Origin: Chitinophagales bacterium
GTDB taxonomy: Bacteria; Bacteroidota; Bacteroidia; Chitinophagales; LD1
NCBI GenBank assembly: GCA_016786765.1
Contig: JAEUUZ010000046.1
Span: 95,507 to 159,506 of the forward strand
Direction of reading: 5' to 3'
Length of the DNA: 64,000 bases
Below, in pieces: positions 27,439 through 40,954 of this stretch (positions are counted from its first letter, which is position 1; each line of letters starts with the position of its first letter). The position numbers and the translations under genes are program-made. The notes below the pieces were generated by a model, which saw nothing but the letters and a program-made list of their open reading frames with translations, did no database searches and was not told the DNA's origin.

Positions 27439-28596
27439 ATGAGTACAGCCAATTTAACCAATGTCACCAATTTCAATTATGGCATTGAAAAGATATTTGA
27501 AGAGGCACAAGATTTTTTGCCTATCAATGGAACCGATTATGTGGAGTTATATGTAGGAAATGCAAAGCAAGCAGCACATTATTACAAAACAGCATTTGGT
27601 TTTGAAAGCTTTGCCTATTGCGGGTTAGAAACGGGCAATAAAGAATATTGTTCGTATGTAGTGAAGCAAGATAAAATTCGTTTGGTGCTCACTACTCCGT
27701 TCAATCCAGATAGTGAAATTTCGCATCATATTCGCAGACATGGCGATGGCGTGAAAGTAATTGCCTTGTGGGTAGATGATGCCCGAAAAGCCTTTGCAGA
27801 AACCACAAGCAGAGGCGCTGAAGCTGTAATGGAACCAACTGTGTTTAAAGATGAACATGGTGAAGTGGTGAAATCAGCCATTAAAACCTATGGTGATACC
27901 ATACATACTTTTGTAGAACGAAAGAATTACAACGGAGTGTTTTTACCGGGGTTTGAAGTATGGAAAAGCGAATATAATCCGGGAACAAAAGGTTTGAAAT
28001 ACATCGATCATATGGTAGGAAATGTGGGATGGGGCGAGATGAATAAATGGGCTAGTTTCTATGCGAATACGTTAGGCTTCGCCAATTTAGTGACCTTCGA
28101 TGATAAGGATATTTCTACGCAGTATACGGCTTTGATGAGTAAGGTAATGACGAATGGCAACGGACGAATAAAATTCCCAATTAACGAGCCGGCTGAAGGT
28201 TTGCGTAAATCTCAAATCGAAGAATACCTTGATTTTTATGGTGGTCCTGGCTGTCAGCACATTGCTGTTGCGACTGATGATATAGTGTTTACTGTTTCTG
28301 AAATGAAAAAATCGGGTGTAGAGTTTTTGCATGTTCCGGGAACCTATTATGATACAGTTGTAAATCGTGTTGGAACCATTGCAGAAGATATGAATACGCT
28401 CAAATCATTAGGCATTATGGTAGATAGAGACGATGAAGGCTACTTGTTACAGATTTTCACTAAACCTGTAGAAGATCGACCAACATTGTTTTTCGAAATC
28501 ATTCAACGTAAAGGCGCGAAATCCTTTGGTAAAGGGAACTTCCAAGCCTTGTTCGAAAGTATTGAAGCCGAACAGGCGAGGAGAGGAACCTTATAA
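27439..28596 (+). CDS. hpd: 4-hydroxyphenylpyruvate dioxygenase
   Basis: 385 residues with the duplicated vicinal-oxygen-chelate fold. The iron ligands sit in YIDHMVGNV, GGPGCQHIAVATDDI and the C-terminal LFFEIIQRKGAKSFGKGNFQALF, which also holds the substrate-gating helix. It makes homogentisate, the substrate of the enzyme encoded just upstream. The spacer of 59 bases before it contains AAATCATAAA repeats. A terminator-like hairpin follows. Confidence 0.96.
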   Translation: MSTANLTNVTNFNYGIEKIFEEAQDFLPINGTDYVELYVGNAKQAAHYYKTAFGFESFAYCGLETGNKEYCSYVVKQDKIRLVLTTPFNPDSEISHHIRRHGDGVKVIALWVDDARKAFAETTSRGAEAVMEPTVFKDEHGEVVKSAIKTYGDTIHTFVERKNYNGVFLPGFEVWKSEYNPGTKGLKYIDHMVGNVGWGEMNKWASFYANTLGFANLVTFDDKDISTQYTALMSKVMTNGNGRIKFPINEPAEGLRKSQIEEYLDFYGGPGCQHIAVATDDIVFTVSEMKKSGVEFLHVPGTYYDTVVNRVGTIAEDMNTLKSLGIMVDRDDEGYLLQIFTKPVEDRPTLFFEIIQRKGAKSFGKGNFQALFESIEAEQARRGTL

Positions 28597-28608
28597 TGAA
28601 TTTAATTT

Positions 28609-30069
28609 TTAGAGATAGCCTTGCTTTAACTTAAGCAGGGCTATTTCTTTTTGTGCTTGAACGGAAACTCCTTCTTCGCGTTTAATGGATTGTCGTTTTG
28701 CATCAAAGTATTGTTGTAGTTCTGTAGATTGGAACTTCGCGTCTTGTATGAATTTAATTTTTTTCTTCACCGATTCTGTCAAGACAAAACCTATAGTTAT
28801 AGAGTTATTCTGATTGTTCAACTCAGGCATAGGCGTAAGCGCTGAAAGCGTAAAATACTCATTTCCATTTGGACTCTGACTGATAAAGGCTGCCAGTTTT
28901 TCGCCTTCTTTTCCATCTAATTCTTCACTCAAATAGCGAACAACTACTTTGGTTATATCTCGTCTGAATTGCTGCTCACTTTGCGCATAATTCAAATTGG
29001 ACGTTGCTTTAAACAAGTGCATTTCTTTCGAAATTTCTTTCAAGTTTTTCTCAGCTTCCTTACTACTGTAACGAATGAAGAATACTTCGTTAATGGAAAA
29101 ATATTTGGTAAGTAGATTGGTAAAACGGGTGAGCAACATTTCCGGAGAAGCATCATATTTAGTGAGCAAATGCTTCACAAAGGTGGTTTTGAACTTCGAT
29201 GATTCAAAGAAATTTTCTAAATCTTTCACCATGAACTCTCGCTTCAAATGCAGTGCCTGTGCAAAATACGAGGCTTTAAAGTTGTTGATGACATGGTCGA
29301 ACGATTCCACTGTAACCCACGATGTAGTGTAGGGGCGCTTCTTCAAATCCAATACTTCGAAACCAATTTCTCTTCCGAATAAGAAAATCTTTTGTTGTTC
29401 TGTTAGCTTTGCGTTATAAAGCAGTATTTTCTTTTCAGGTATCAATATAGAACGGAGGGACTTTAATTCTGGATATTCTTTGAAGTCCGTTTTGTCAATG
29501 GTGTAGTTAAACTCTTTCTCTAAAACGTGTTGATATAAAGCTGCTGAAACCCCAGCAGTATGTAATTCGAAATGCTTTTCCCGAAAGCGATCCACTTGTT
29601 CTTCGATGTCCTCAAAATAGTTTTCATTCAATTCTTGATAGGCACGAAGACATAAGAAGTAAAAGTGATCTTGTCGCAAATTATAGTTTCTCGCGATTTC
29701 CAAGCCGGCATTAATGAAAGCGGATACTTTCAATGGCTCTTTAATTAAAATGGAAAGTAATGCCTGTTTATCGATACCGAAAGTGGACAATAGATCCTCA
29801 TTCACTATATCCAAATTGAGGTAATTGGCGATAGGGGTTAACTCTTTATTCACCTTCAGGGCAACGAGTTGATCGTAGGGAACTTCGAATACTTCTGCTA
29901 ACTTCGAAACCTTCTGCGTGTTTGGATATTTTTTTCCGTTTTCAATTTCATTTAAATACGAAATCGAAATCCCCGTAGCTGTTGCTAAAGTTTTAAGCGA
30001 AATTTCTTTTTCTTCTCTTAATTTCTTGATTTTCAGTCCGAAAATAATTTTTATATAATCCGGATTCAT
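28609..30069 (-). CDS. XRE-family regulator of the ScfR/RamB type
   Basis: 486 residues. An N-terminal helix-turn-helix (about 12-70) reads KIKKLREEKEISLKTLATATGISISYLNEIENGKKYPN. The rest resembles the degenerate ImmA/IrrE domain plus DUF2083 found in short-chain fatty acyl-CoA responsive regulators. The usual HExxH is replaced by FGREIGFE (231-238), so peptidase activity is unlikely. In Actinobacteria the related RamB controls aceA and aceB. Here the gene is divergent from aceB-aceA, which strongly suggests the same job. The spacer contains matching inverted repeats. Confidence 0.85.
   Translation of the reverse strand: MNPDYIKIIFGLKIKKLREEKEISLKTLATATGISISYLNEIENGKKYPNTQKVSKLAEVFEVPYDQLVALKVNKELTPIANYLNLDIVNEDLLSTFGIDKQALLSILIKEPLKVSAFINAGLEIARNYNLRQDHFYFLCLRAYQELNENYFEDIEEQVDRFREKHFELHTAGVSAALYQHVLEKEFNYTIDKTDFKEYPELKSLRSILIPEKKILLYNAKLTEQQKIFLFGREIGFEVLDLKKRPYTTSWVTVESFDHVINNFKASYFAQALHLKREFMVKDLENFFESSKFKTTFVKHLLTKYDASPEMLLTRFTNLLTKYFSINEVFFIRYSSKEAEKNLKEISKEMHLFKATSNLNYAQSEQQFRRDITKVVVRYLSEELDGKEGEKLAAFISQSPNGNEYFTLSALTPMPELNNQNNSITIGFVLTESVKKKIKFIQDAKFQSTELQQYFDAKRQSIKREEGVSVQAQKEIALLKLKQGYL
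28612..28652 (+). terminator. Terminator after hpd, overlapping the regulator gene's 3' end
   Basis: GATAGCCTTGCTTTAA pairs with TTAAGCAGGGCTATTT through a mostly perfect stem with one wobble and one bulge, followed by TTCTTTTT. It lies inside the last codons of the convergent regulator gene. Confidence 0.6.
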
Positions 30070-30085
30070 AGCTTGACTTTTTGGT

Positions 30086-30096
30086 AATGCAAAGTT
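30086..30096. promoter_or_regulatory. RamB-like half-site upstream of the regulator
   Basis: AATGCAAAGTT reads AACTTTGCATT on the other strand, close to the actinobacterial RamB site (A/G)AACTTTGCAAA. It lies 17 bases upstream of the regulator start, where autoregulation would be expected. Confidence 0.3.
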
Positions 30097-30136
30097 TTAT
30101 AATCTTTGGCAGATTAAAGATAGAGATTAACCCAAT

Positions 30137-30171
30137 ATTGCGAAAGTATTTCATTAGCGAATTTTCGCAAT
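30137..30171. promoter_or_regulatory. Candidate operator between the regulator and aceB
   Basis: ATTGCGAAA (30137-30145) and TTTCGCAAT (30163-30171) form a perfect 9-bp inverted repeat. A third copy of the half-site core, GCGAA, at 30157-30161 also forms a tighter repeat with the right arm. The element ends about 23 bases before the aceB -7 box, a position suited to repression or activation. Confidence 0.5.
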
Positions 30172-30193
30172 TTTATTTTACTAGAACTCCTCG

Positions 30194-30201
30194 TATATTT
30201 G
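30194..30201 (+). promoter_or_regulatory. Candidate -7 element of the aceB promoter
   Basis: TATATTTG fits TAnnTTTG exactly and lies 18 bases before the aceB ATG. No good -33 TTTG was found; the operator-like repeat occupies that position. Confidence 0.45.
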
Positions 30202-30219
30202 CGGCACAAAAAATACACC

Positions 30220-31815
30220 ATGTCGGTTTCAGCCAATAACATAGTTTTAAAAGGAGCAGTTTCTGCAGAATTTGCAACGGTATTAACACCGGAAGCACTT
30301 GATTTTGTAGTGAAATTGCACAGAAAGTTCAATGCAACACGTGTTGAATTATTGAAAAAACGGGAAGATCGTCAATTACTGATCGATAAAGGTCAGTTGC
30401 CGGATTTTCTTCCGGAAACAAAAGAAATTCGTGAAGGTGACTGGGTAGCGGCACCAATTCCTGCTGATTTGCAAGACAGACGCGTTGAAATTACCGGTCC
30501 TGTAGATCGTAAAATGATTATCAATGCCTTGAATTCAGGAGCAAAAGTGTTCATGGCCGATTTCGAAGATTCAAACTCACCCACTTGGGCGAACTGTATC
30601 GAAGGTCAAATCAATTTACGTGATGCCATCAACAAAACGATCAGCTACGAAAATCCTGAAAATGGAAAGTCATATAAATTGAATGCTGAAATTGCAACAT
30701 TGTTGGTTCGTCCGAGAGGATGGCATTTACCTGAAAAGCATGTGTTAATTGACGGTGAAATTGCAAGTGGTTCGTTGTTTGATTTCGGTTTATACTTTTT
30801 CCATAATGTGAAAAATTTGTTGGCCAACGGAACAGGCCCATATTTCTATTTGCCGAAAATGGAAAGTCATTTAGAGGCTCGATTGTGGAATGATGTTTTT
30901 GTTTTCGCACAAAACGAATTAGGTATTGCACAAGGAACTATCAAGGCAACGGTATTGATTGAAACGATTACAGCTACTTTTGAATTGCACGAAATTATTT
31001 ACGAATTGCGAGAGCACATGGCAGGGTTGAACTGCGGACGATGGGATTATATCTTCTCCTACATCAAAAAGTTCAGAAACTTAGATGCTCGTTTTGTATT
31101 GCCGGATAGAGCACAAGTTACAATGGCAGTGCCTTTCATGGCGAATTACTCGAAATTAGTGATTCAGACTTGCCACAAACGCAGAGTACACGCTATGGGA
31201 GGAATGGCTGCGTTTATTCCGATTAAGAACGATGAAGCGGCTAATAATGCTGCTGTTGAAAAGGTTCGTCAAGATAAATTACGCGAAGTAACTAACGGTC
31301 ATGATGGAACGTGGGTAGCGCATCCGGGTTTAGTAAAATTAGCTATGGATATTTTCAACGAACACATGACAACGCCAAACAATTATCACATCAAGCGTGA
31401 AGGTGAAGTTTATACACAATCCGATTTATTGGAATTACCGGCAGGAACCATTACTGAAGCAGGTTTGCGTATGAACATCAACGTTGGTATTTTGTATATC
31501 GAAAGTTGGTTGAGAGGTGTTGGTGCTGCTGCTATCCATAATTTGATGGAAGATGCTGCAACAGCTGAAATCTCTAGAACGCAGGTTTGGCAGTGGATTA
31601 AAAACAAGTCGAAATTAGATGATGGGAGAGACGTAACTTACGATTTGTTCAAATCCCTTTTACCAAGTGAGTTAGAAAAAGTCAAAAGCTATGTTGGTGA
31701 AGCAGCGTATAGTACAGATACGATGAAACGTGCTATCGAAATGTTTGACGTGCTCGTTCAAGTGGGCGATTACAAAGAATTTTTGACATTACCGGCATAC
31801 GAAGAAATCGATTAA
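30220..31815 (+). CDS. aceB: Malate synthase A
   Basis: 531 residues from the ATG at 30220, normal for the A form. Motifs include [50 protein letters not shown], the catalytic [14 protein letters not shown] and [36 protein letters not shown]. It condenses glyoxylate and acetyl-CoA to malate. aceA follows 42 bases later in the same direction, forming a glyoxylate-shunt operon. The regulator gene is divergent. Confidence 0.97.
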   Translation: MSVSANNIVLKGAVSAEFATVLTPEALDFVVKLHRKFNATRVELLKKREDRQLLIDKGQLPDFLPETKEIREGDWVAAPIPADLQDRRVEITGPVDRKMIINALNSGAKVFMADFEDSNSPTWANCIEGQINLRDAINKTISYENPENGKSYKLNAEIATLLVRPRGWHLPEKHVLIDGEIASGSLFDFGLYFFHNVKNLLANGTGPYFYLPKMESHLEARLWNDVFVFAQNELGIAQGTIKATVLIETITATFELHEIIYELREHMAGLNCGRWDYIFSYIKKFRNLDARFVLPDRAQVTMAVPFMANYSKLVIQTCHKRRVHAMGGMAAFIPIKNDEAANNAAVEKVRQDKLREVTNGHDGTWVAHPGLVKLAMDIFNEHMTTPNNYHIKREGEVYTQSDLLELPAGTITEAGLRMNINVGILYIESWLRGVGAAAIHNLMEDAATAEISRTQVWQWIKNKSKLDDGRDVTYDLFKSLLPSELEKVKSYVGEAAYSTDTMKRAIEMFDVLVQVGDYKEFLTLPAYEEID

Positions 31816-31857
31816 TTAATAGGTTACATTTTAAATCTCTATAAAACAATAATAACA

Positions 31858-33138
31858 ATGGCAACTAAACAAGAAAGAGCCCTAGCGCTTAAGAAAGATT
31901 GGGAAACAAACCCACGTTGGAAAGGCGTAGAACGTCCTTATTCAGCAGAAGAGGTAATTAACATTGCCGGTTCTATACAAATTGAATATTCTTTGGCTAG
32001 AAATGGTGCAGAGAAATTATGGAATCGTTTACATACTGATTCATGGGTGTCTGGATTGGGTGCTTTAACCGGAAACCAAGCCGTACAAGAAGTTTCAGCT
32101 GGAATGAAAGCTATTTATTTATCAGGCTGGCAAGTTGCAGCTGATGCCAACTTGGGAAGCGAAATGTATCCTGACCAAAGTTTGTATCCGGCTAATTCTG
32201 TACCAGCAGTTGTAAAACGTATCAACAATGCTTTGATGCGTAGAGATCAGATTGAATATATGGAAGGTGAGCCACAACGCGATTGGATGGTGCCTATCGT
32301 TGCCGATGCTGAAGCAGGATTCGGAGGAAACTTGAATGCCTTTGAATTAATGAAAGGTATGATTGAAGCAGGTGCTGCCGGTGTGCATTGGGAAGATCAA
32401 TTGGCTTCTGCAAAAAAATGCGGTCACTTAGGTGGAAAGGTTTTGGTTCCAACACAAGAGGCTATCAACAAATTGGTTGCTGCTCGTTTGGCAGCCGATG
32501 TTTGCAATGTTCCTACTTTGGTCATTGCGCGTACAGATGCTGAAGCAGCTAACTTAATTACTTCAGATATCGATCCTCGCGATTCTCGTTTCATCACTGG
32601 CGAAAGAACTCCTGAAGGATTCTATTATGTGAAAAACGGCTTAGAGCAAGGTATAGATAGAGGTTTGAGCTATGCACCATATGCTGATTTAATTTGGATG
32701 GAAACCGGAAATCCTGATTTAGGATTGGCACGTGAGTTTGCTCAAGGTATTCACGCAAAGTATCCTGGAAAAATGTTGGCATATAACTGTTCACCTTCAT
32801 TCAATTGGGCTAAATACATGGATGAAAAAGCAATGTTAACATTCCGTGAAGATATTGCAGCTATGGGCTACAAATTCCAATTCATCACATTAGCAGGTTT
32901 CCACGCTTTGAACTCTTCAATGTTTGAGTTATCTAAAAACTATGTGGAGCGTGGAATGGCCGGATTTAGCGAAATGCAACAAAGAGAGTTTGCTATGGAG
33001 AAAGATGGCTTCAAAGCAATTAAACACCAAGCTTTTGTTGGAACAGGCTATTTTGATGCCGTTCAGAATGTGGTTCAACAAGGAAAATCTTCTACAACAG
33101 CTTTAGCTGGATCAACTGAAACAGAACAATTTCATTAA
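31858..33138 (+). CDS. aceA: Isocitrate lyase
   Basis: 426 residues. The catalytic signature [13 protein letters not shown] and the metal-binding [19 protein letters not shown] are intact. The start [20 protein letters not shown] and the [11 protein letters not shown] motif are typical. It cleaves isocitrate to glyoxylate and succinate, allowing growth on acetyl-CoA sources such as the aromatic acids degraded by the upstream genes. A strong terminator follows. Confidence 0.98.
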   Translation: MATKQERALALKKDWETNPRWKGVERPYSAEEVINIAGSIQIEYSLARNGAEKLWNRLHTDSWVSGLGALTGNQAVQEVSAGMKAIYLSGWQVAADANLGSEMYPDQSLYPANSVPAVVKRINNALMRRDQIEYMEGEPQRDWMVPIVADAEAGFGGNLNAFELMKGMIEAGAAGVHWEDQLASAKKCGHLGGKVLVPTQEAINKLVAARLAADVCNVPTLVIARTDAEAANLITSDIDPRDSRFITGERTPEGFYYVKNGLEQGIDRGLSYAPYADLIWMETGNPDLGLAREFAQGIHAKYPGKMLAYNCSPSFNWAKYMDEKAMLTFREDIAAMGYKFQFITLAGFHALNSSMFELSKNYVERGMAGFSEMQQREFAMEKDGFKAIKHQAFVGTGYFDAVQNVVQQGKSSTTALAGSTETEQFH

Positions 33139-33157
33139 TTATTGAAATTTGATTTAT

Positions 33158-33191
33158 AAAAAAAGGTTGCCAAAATTGGCAACCTTTTTTT
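33158..33191. terminator. Bidirectional terminator between aceA and the collagen-like gene
   Basis: A 14-bp stem (AAAAAAAGGTTGCC / GGCAACCTTTTTTT) with a 6-nt loop, A tract and T tract on each side, between two convergent genes. Confidence 0.9.
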
Positions 33192-33209
33192 ATTCTTTAT
33201 ACATCCCCG

Positions 33210-37413
<4,204 letters not shown>

Positions 37414-37721
37414 AGGGTGAATTTAGGAGTGGTGAATGAACGGTCTTCCTTGTACAATTTTACACTATCTGTACACTGTATTGGGAAACCTAATCTGTTT
37501 GTTTTTAACATTGTTGTGTTTTGATACTCAAATTTGGACATACACTATAATCCGCATATAGTTACGAGTAAACTCAACAATAGGTTACAAAAAGTGTTAT
37601 TTTTTTAATCTGATGTAAGGCGCTGAATATCATAGTATTAATGACTAAGCGAACGTTTTATTAAAAATCTTATCGGAAATGAACTGTTTTGGTATTCTTT
37701 GATTAGATCAATTGCAAAAAA
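37414..37721. other. Intergenic region upstream of the collagen locus
   Basis: 308 AT-rich bases without a credible open frame or RNA gene. Two copies of the palindrome TGTACA (37451-37456 and 37470-37475) lie 38-62 bases upstream of the cargo-gene start. The rest, up to the end of the next gene, shows nothing I can name. Confidence 0.5.
37451..37475. promoter_or_regulatory. Paired TGTACA palindromes upstream of the collagen operon
   Basis: TGTACA occurs twice with start points 19 bases apart, in the promoter region of the type IX cargo and collagen genes. A related GTGTACAAAATAG-N-TACACTTT repeat lies before the giant adhesin gene. Confidence 0.3.
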
Positions 37722-38564
37722 CTATTTTGTGAAGAGCAATCTGGCGCTTATGGGAAGATGGTCACTTAGGTAGTGCCTTCCATTATTGTTTTTGTGTAAT
37801 GTATATTCTTGATGTTTTAAATGCGTACTGAAAAAAATATAATCTATACGATGGCAATCGGTTTGTTTCACGTCAAAGCCACAATCTGTATAGTTTGGTT
37901 CATTTGAAGTGTAAGCATCAAAGAGGAGGGAAGTAGTATCTGTCATTACTTTATACCCTTCACTACCGGGTTCAAAATTGAAATCACCTGTAACAATTAC
38001 TGGTGATTTGCCACACACCGAATCAATAAAATGAGTCAAAAGCCTTGCGCTGTTCTTTCTTGCCAACCCACCTCTATGGTCGAAATGGGTGTTGAACACA
38101 AAAAATGATTGTTTACTCTCTTTCTCCTCAAGCTGAACCCATGTGCAAATTCTTGTTATGGCTGCATCCCAGCTTTTACTGCCGGGCTTCGCAGGTGTTT
38201 CACTTAGCCAAAAGTTTCCCCCATGCAGCAGTTTGTATTTTTCGGTTTTATAAAAAATACAACTGTGTTCACCGGCATGTTTGCCATTATTTCTCCCTAC
38301 TCCAAATACAGAATAGCTAGGTAGTCTTTTCTTTAAATCAGTATATTGATCTAATAATACTTCTTGCGTGCCCAATACATCCGGATCAATTTGTTTGATT
38401 AAGTCGCTTACATGCTCTTTTCTGTATTTCCATTTATTGGGACCATCTGCCGCATTTGAATTTCGAATGTTATACGACATAACCTTTATCTGAGATTGAG
38501 CAAATAGTGTGGATTGCCACCCCAATAGAAGGAGCAAATACAAGTATTTAAGCTTAGTCTTCAT
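37722..38564 (-). CDS. Secreted endonuclease/exonuclease/phosphatase-family protein
   Basis: 280 residues, signal peptide ending LFAQ (residue 23). DNase I-like fold motifs are present: VMSYNIRN, DVLGTQEVL (metal Glu), FNTHFDHRG, VTGDFNFEPGS and the terminal YLSDHLPISARL (catalytic Asp-His). Many such secreted proteins act on phosphodiesters of nucleic acids or phospholipids; the substrate is not clear here. Its start overlaps the 3' end of the frameshifted DUF2007 gene on the same strand. Confidence 0.85.
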   Translation of the reverse strand: MKTKLKYLYLLLLLGWQSTLFAQSQIKVMSYNIRNSNAADGPNKWKYRKEHVSDLIKQIDPDVLGTQEVLLDQYTDLKKRLPSYSVFGVGRNNGKHAGEHSCIFYKTEKYKLLHGGNFWLSETPAKPGSKSWDAAITRICTWVQLEEKESKQSFFVFNTHFDHRGGLARKNSARLLTHFIDSVCGKSPVIVTGDFNFEPGSEGYKVMTDTTSLLFDAYTSNEPNYTDCGFDVKQTDCHRIDYIFFSTHLKHQEYTLHKNNNGRHYLSDHLPISARLLFTK

Positions 38565-38972
38565 CTTCTATTTGAGGTATTGTATTGGGCATGGTTTCAC
38601 ATTCCAAATTGCATTTCGGACATTGATATACATAGTTTGAGGCAATGGCGTAGGACGAGAACAGCCAAGTAACAATTTCCATAAAGATATTGGAAGGGGT
38701 TGGTTTTGCCACATAATCCATTCCATTATTTCCACAACCCGGACAAATGATGAATGTTGCATATTCTTCTTCGAACTTGAGCAATAAACTAGATGCATAC
38801 TCTGCTTCAGTATCGCCAACATTCAGTTTAATGCCCCCAATGGCCATGTTCCAAACCGCATTGTGCTGGATGTATTTTCATCTTGTAAAAAGCAGTGTAT
38901 TCCGTTTGCTTCAAACTTTTCTTTCCATATTTGGGCAGTGAAATAATTGTCGAAGGTTTTAATGGTTTTCAT
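38554..38972 (-). pseudogene. DUF2007-domain protein split by a one-base frameshift
   Basis: Two frames together make one recognisable protein. The first, from the ATG at 38972, reads KTIKTFDNYFTAQIWKEKFE to FLQDENTSST and then runs into junk (MRFGTWPLGALN stop). The second, open through the same point, reads NAVWNMAIGGIKLNV and continues to a zinc-ribbon-like CPGCGN, a hydrophobic segment and CPKCNLEC. DUF2007 proteins normally read DENT...NAIGGIKL without a break. Adding one A to the ACAATG at about 38859-38865 restores the frame. Either a true mutation or a sequencing error in the read. Confidence 0.8.
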
Positions 38973-38974
38973 GC

Positions 38975-39430
38975 CTATTTTTTTAGCATCTTTTCGTAGC
39001 TCGAAATCCAATCTTTAACAGTCATCTTTTTGCATAATTCACCTATCAAGTCAAACGGGATTTGGTCGGGTTTTTTAAAGCGAATACAGCTTTTCCCCAT
39101 ATCTAGTTTTGCTTTTGAATATTTAGGAAATGCTGTTGTAAACCAATCTAATAATTTGGGATCGCTGTACATACCCATATGATAAACGGCAATAAAGTTT
39201 TTTTGCGAAGCAATACTTAAGAAAGGAAGTGGTAGTTTTGGATCGCAATGGTACCCATTCGGGTAAAGTGAGTGGGGCACAACATAGCCTATCATTCCAT
39301 AACTCATTGTTTCCTCAAATCCTTTTGGGATGTTTTTTGTGATGGCATGTCTTAGCTTTAGTATAGCTTCTTTTCTGTCTTCAGGTAGTTCATTGGTATA
39401 TGCTTCAACTGTAACTGCTTTACTTTGCAT
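38975..39430 (-). CDS. DUF1801-domain protein
   Basis: 151 residues. The family pattern is visible: AYTNELPEDRKEAILKLRHAI, FEETMSYGMIGYVVP, LPFLSIASQKNFIAVYHMGMYSD and GKSCIRFKKPDQIPFDLIGEL. DUF1801/YdhG-like proteins are small cytoplasmic proteins, one of which is linked to iron delivery in Bacillus; the role here is unknown. It ends 2 bases before the DUF2007 start, so the two were probably one operon. Confidence 0.85.
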   Translation of the reverse strand: MQSKAVTVEAYTNELPEDRKEAILKLRHAITKNIPKGFEETMSYGMIGYVVPHSLYPNGYHCDPKLPLPFLSIASQKNFIAVYHMGMYSDPKLLDWFTTAFPKYSKAKLDMGKSCIRFKKPDQIPFDLIGELCKKMTVKDWISSYEKMLKK

Positions 39431-39539
39431 GCGTATTTAATTTTAATTTGTGATAGCATCTAAAGTACAATTTTTATATAGAATGGGGAATGAACAGGTT
39501 GTATTTTCATTAAATCCTTTCTATTTATATTTTTAGGCA

Positions 39540-40547
39540 ATGAAGAAATTACTTTTTCTGCTTTTTGTATCCCTTATCGGATTTGGCGCTTGGTTGTTTT
39601 GGGCCAACAATAGTAATCCGAATCGAGAAAAAGCATATATCAATATTCCGACTGGAGCGGATTACAACAAGGTGCTAGCATTGCTTAAGAAAGATAATTT
39701 GCTGATCAATACATTATCGTTCGATGTATTTGCTAAACTGAAGGGCTATCCCAATCATGTGAAACCCGGACATTATATTATTGGCAAATCGATGACCAGT
39801 AGAGCTATTGTGAATTTGTTATACTATGGCATACAAAGCCCGATAACTTGCCGCCCTTATAACATTCGCACCAACGAAGACTTTGCGGGGTTGTTTGGGA
39901 GAACATTAGAGTTGGATTCAACCGATATTATCGAGCAATTAAACAACGAACATTTTTGTGCGCAATATGGATGTACTCCTAACAATATTATGAGTCGTTT
40001 TATTTATGAAGAATATGCTTTTCCTCAATGGAATATTGGAGAAAAAGCTTTTTTCGAGCATATGGATTCTGTATACAAACGTTTTTGGAATTCCGAACGA
40101 TTGCAGAAAGCTACAGCCATTGGGTTGAAGCCTAAGGAAGTTATGATTTTGGCTTCTATTGTTGAAAAAGAATGCATGAAAGACAAAGAACTACGAACGG
40201 TGGCAGGTGTATACTTGAATCGTTTAAAGATCGACATGCCATTACAAGCCGATCCAACATTGGTTTTCGCTCTACGGGATTTTGATGCTAAGCGGGTAAC
40301 CAATTATCACAAAGAATACGAATCGCCTTATAATACCTATAAACATTCCGGTTTACCCCCCGGTCCAATTTGCTTACCATTTAAAAAATCGGTGGATGCG
40401 GTATTGGATGCCGAAGCGCACGACTATTTATATTTCTGCGCAAATCCTGATATGTCGGGCTATTCCGTGTTTTCCAGAACTCTGGATGAGCAAAATAAAG
40501 TAGCCAACTTATATCGTAAAAAAATGAATGAAATGAATATCCATTAA
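39540..40547 (+). CDS. mltG: Endolytic murein transglycosylase MltG
   Basis: 335 residues. An N-terminal membrane segment (LLFLLFVSLIGFGAWLFW), a LysM-like subdomain (INIPTGADYNKVLALLKKDN) and the YceG core follow. The catalytic glutamate is in ILASIVEKECM, with the typical LQADPTLVFAL, SPYNTYKHSGLPPGPIC and YLYFCANPDMSGYSVFS motifs. It cuts nascent glycan strands to set their length. Its stop overlaps the next start (TAATG), so it leads a three-gene coupled operon. Confidence 0.95.
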   Translation: MKKLLFLLFVSLIGFGAWLFWANNSNPNREKAYINIPTGADYNKVLALLKKDNLLINTLSFDVFAKLKGYPNHVKPGHYIIGKSMTSRAIVNLLYYGIQSPITCRPYNIRTNEDFAGLFGRTLELDSTDIIEQLNNEHFCAQYGCTPNNIMSRFIYEEYAFPQWNIGEKAFFEHMDSVYKRFWNSERLQKATAIGLKPKEVMILASIVEKECMKDKELRTVAGVYLNRLKIDMPLQADPTLVFALRDFDAKRVTNYHKEYESPYNTYKHSGLPPGPICLPFKKSVDAVLDAEAHDYLYFCANPDMSGYSVFSRTLDEQNKVANLYRKKMNEMNIH

Positions 40548-40954
40548 TGCGTTACAATTATAAACATACCGTTCGAGTGGCTTATGCCGATACCGATCAA
40601 ATGGGTGTGGTTTACTATGGGAACTATGCACGTTTTTTTGAAGTGGCAAGAACTGAAGCTTTACGTTCCATAGGGATTCGATATGCTGATTTAGAAAGGG
40701 CAGGCGTGATGTTGCCTGTAACCCGAATGCACGTGAAATATATTCGGCCGGCTTTATACGATGATTTATTGACTATTGAGGTCATCATTCCAGCTATTCC
40801 GGATAGAATGATTACGTTTGAATACCTGCTGTTCAACGAGAAAGGCGAGAAGTTAGTAGAAGCAGAAACACAGCTCATGTTTATGGATGCAACAAGTAGG
40901 AAGTTAATCCATGCGCCTGAATCGGTAGTTTCTTGTTTTAAACAATTGAAATGA
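40547..40954 (+). CDS. YbgC/FadM-type acyl-CoA thioesterase
   Basis: 135 residues, hot-dog fold. The 4-hydroxybenzoyl-CoA thioesterase motif VAYADTDQMGVVYYGNYARFFEVAR carries the catalytic aspartate. The TRMHVKYIRPALYDDLL and FEYLLFNEKGEKLVEAET segments complete the fold. It hydrolyses acyl-CoA of unknown chain type in the cytoplasm. It overlaps mltG by one base and the YihY gene by 4 bases (ATGA). Confidence 0.92.
   Translation: MRYNYKHTVRVAYADTDQMGVVYYGNYARFFEVARTEALRSIGIRYADLERAGVMLPVTRMHVKYIRPALYDDLLTIEVIIPAIPDRMITFEYLLFNEKGEKLVEAETQLMFMDATSRKLIHAPESVVSCFKQLK

Noticed and set aside
28609..30069. ImmA/IrrE-type metallopeptidase of a toxin-antitoxin or phage module
   Set aside because: The HExxH motif is absent, the DUF2083-like C-terminus is long, and the divergent partner is aceB rather than a phage gene.
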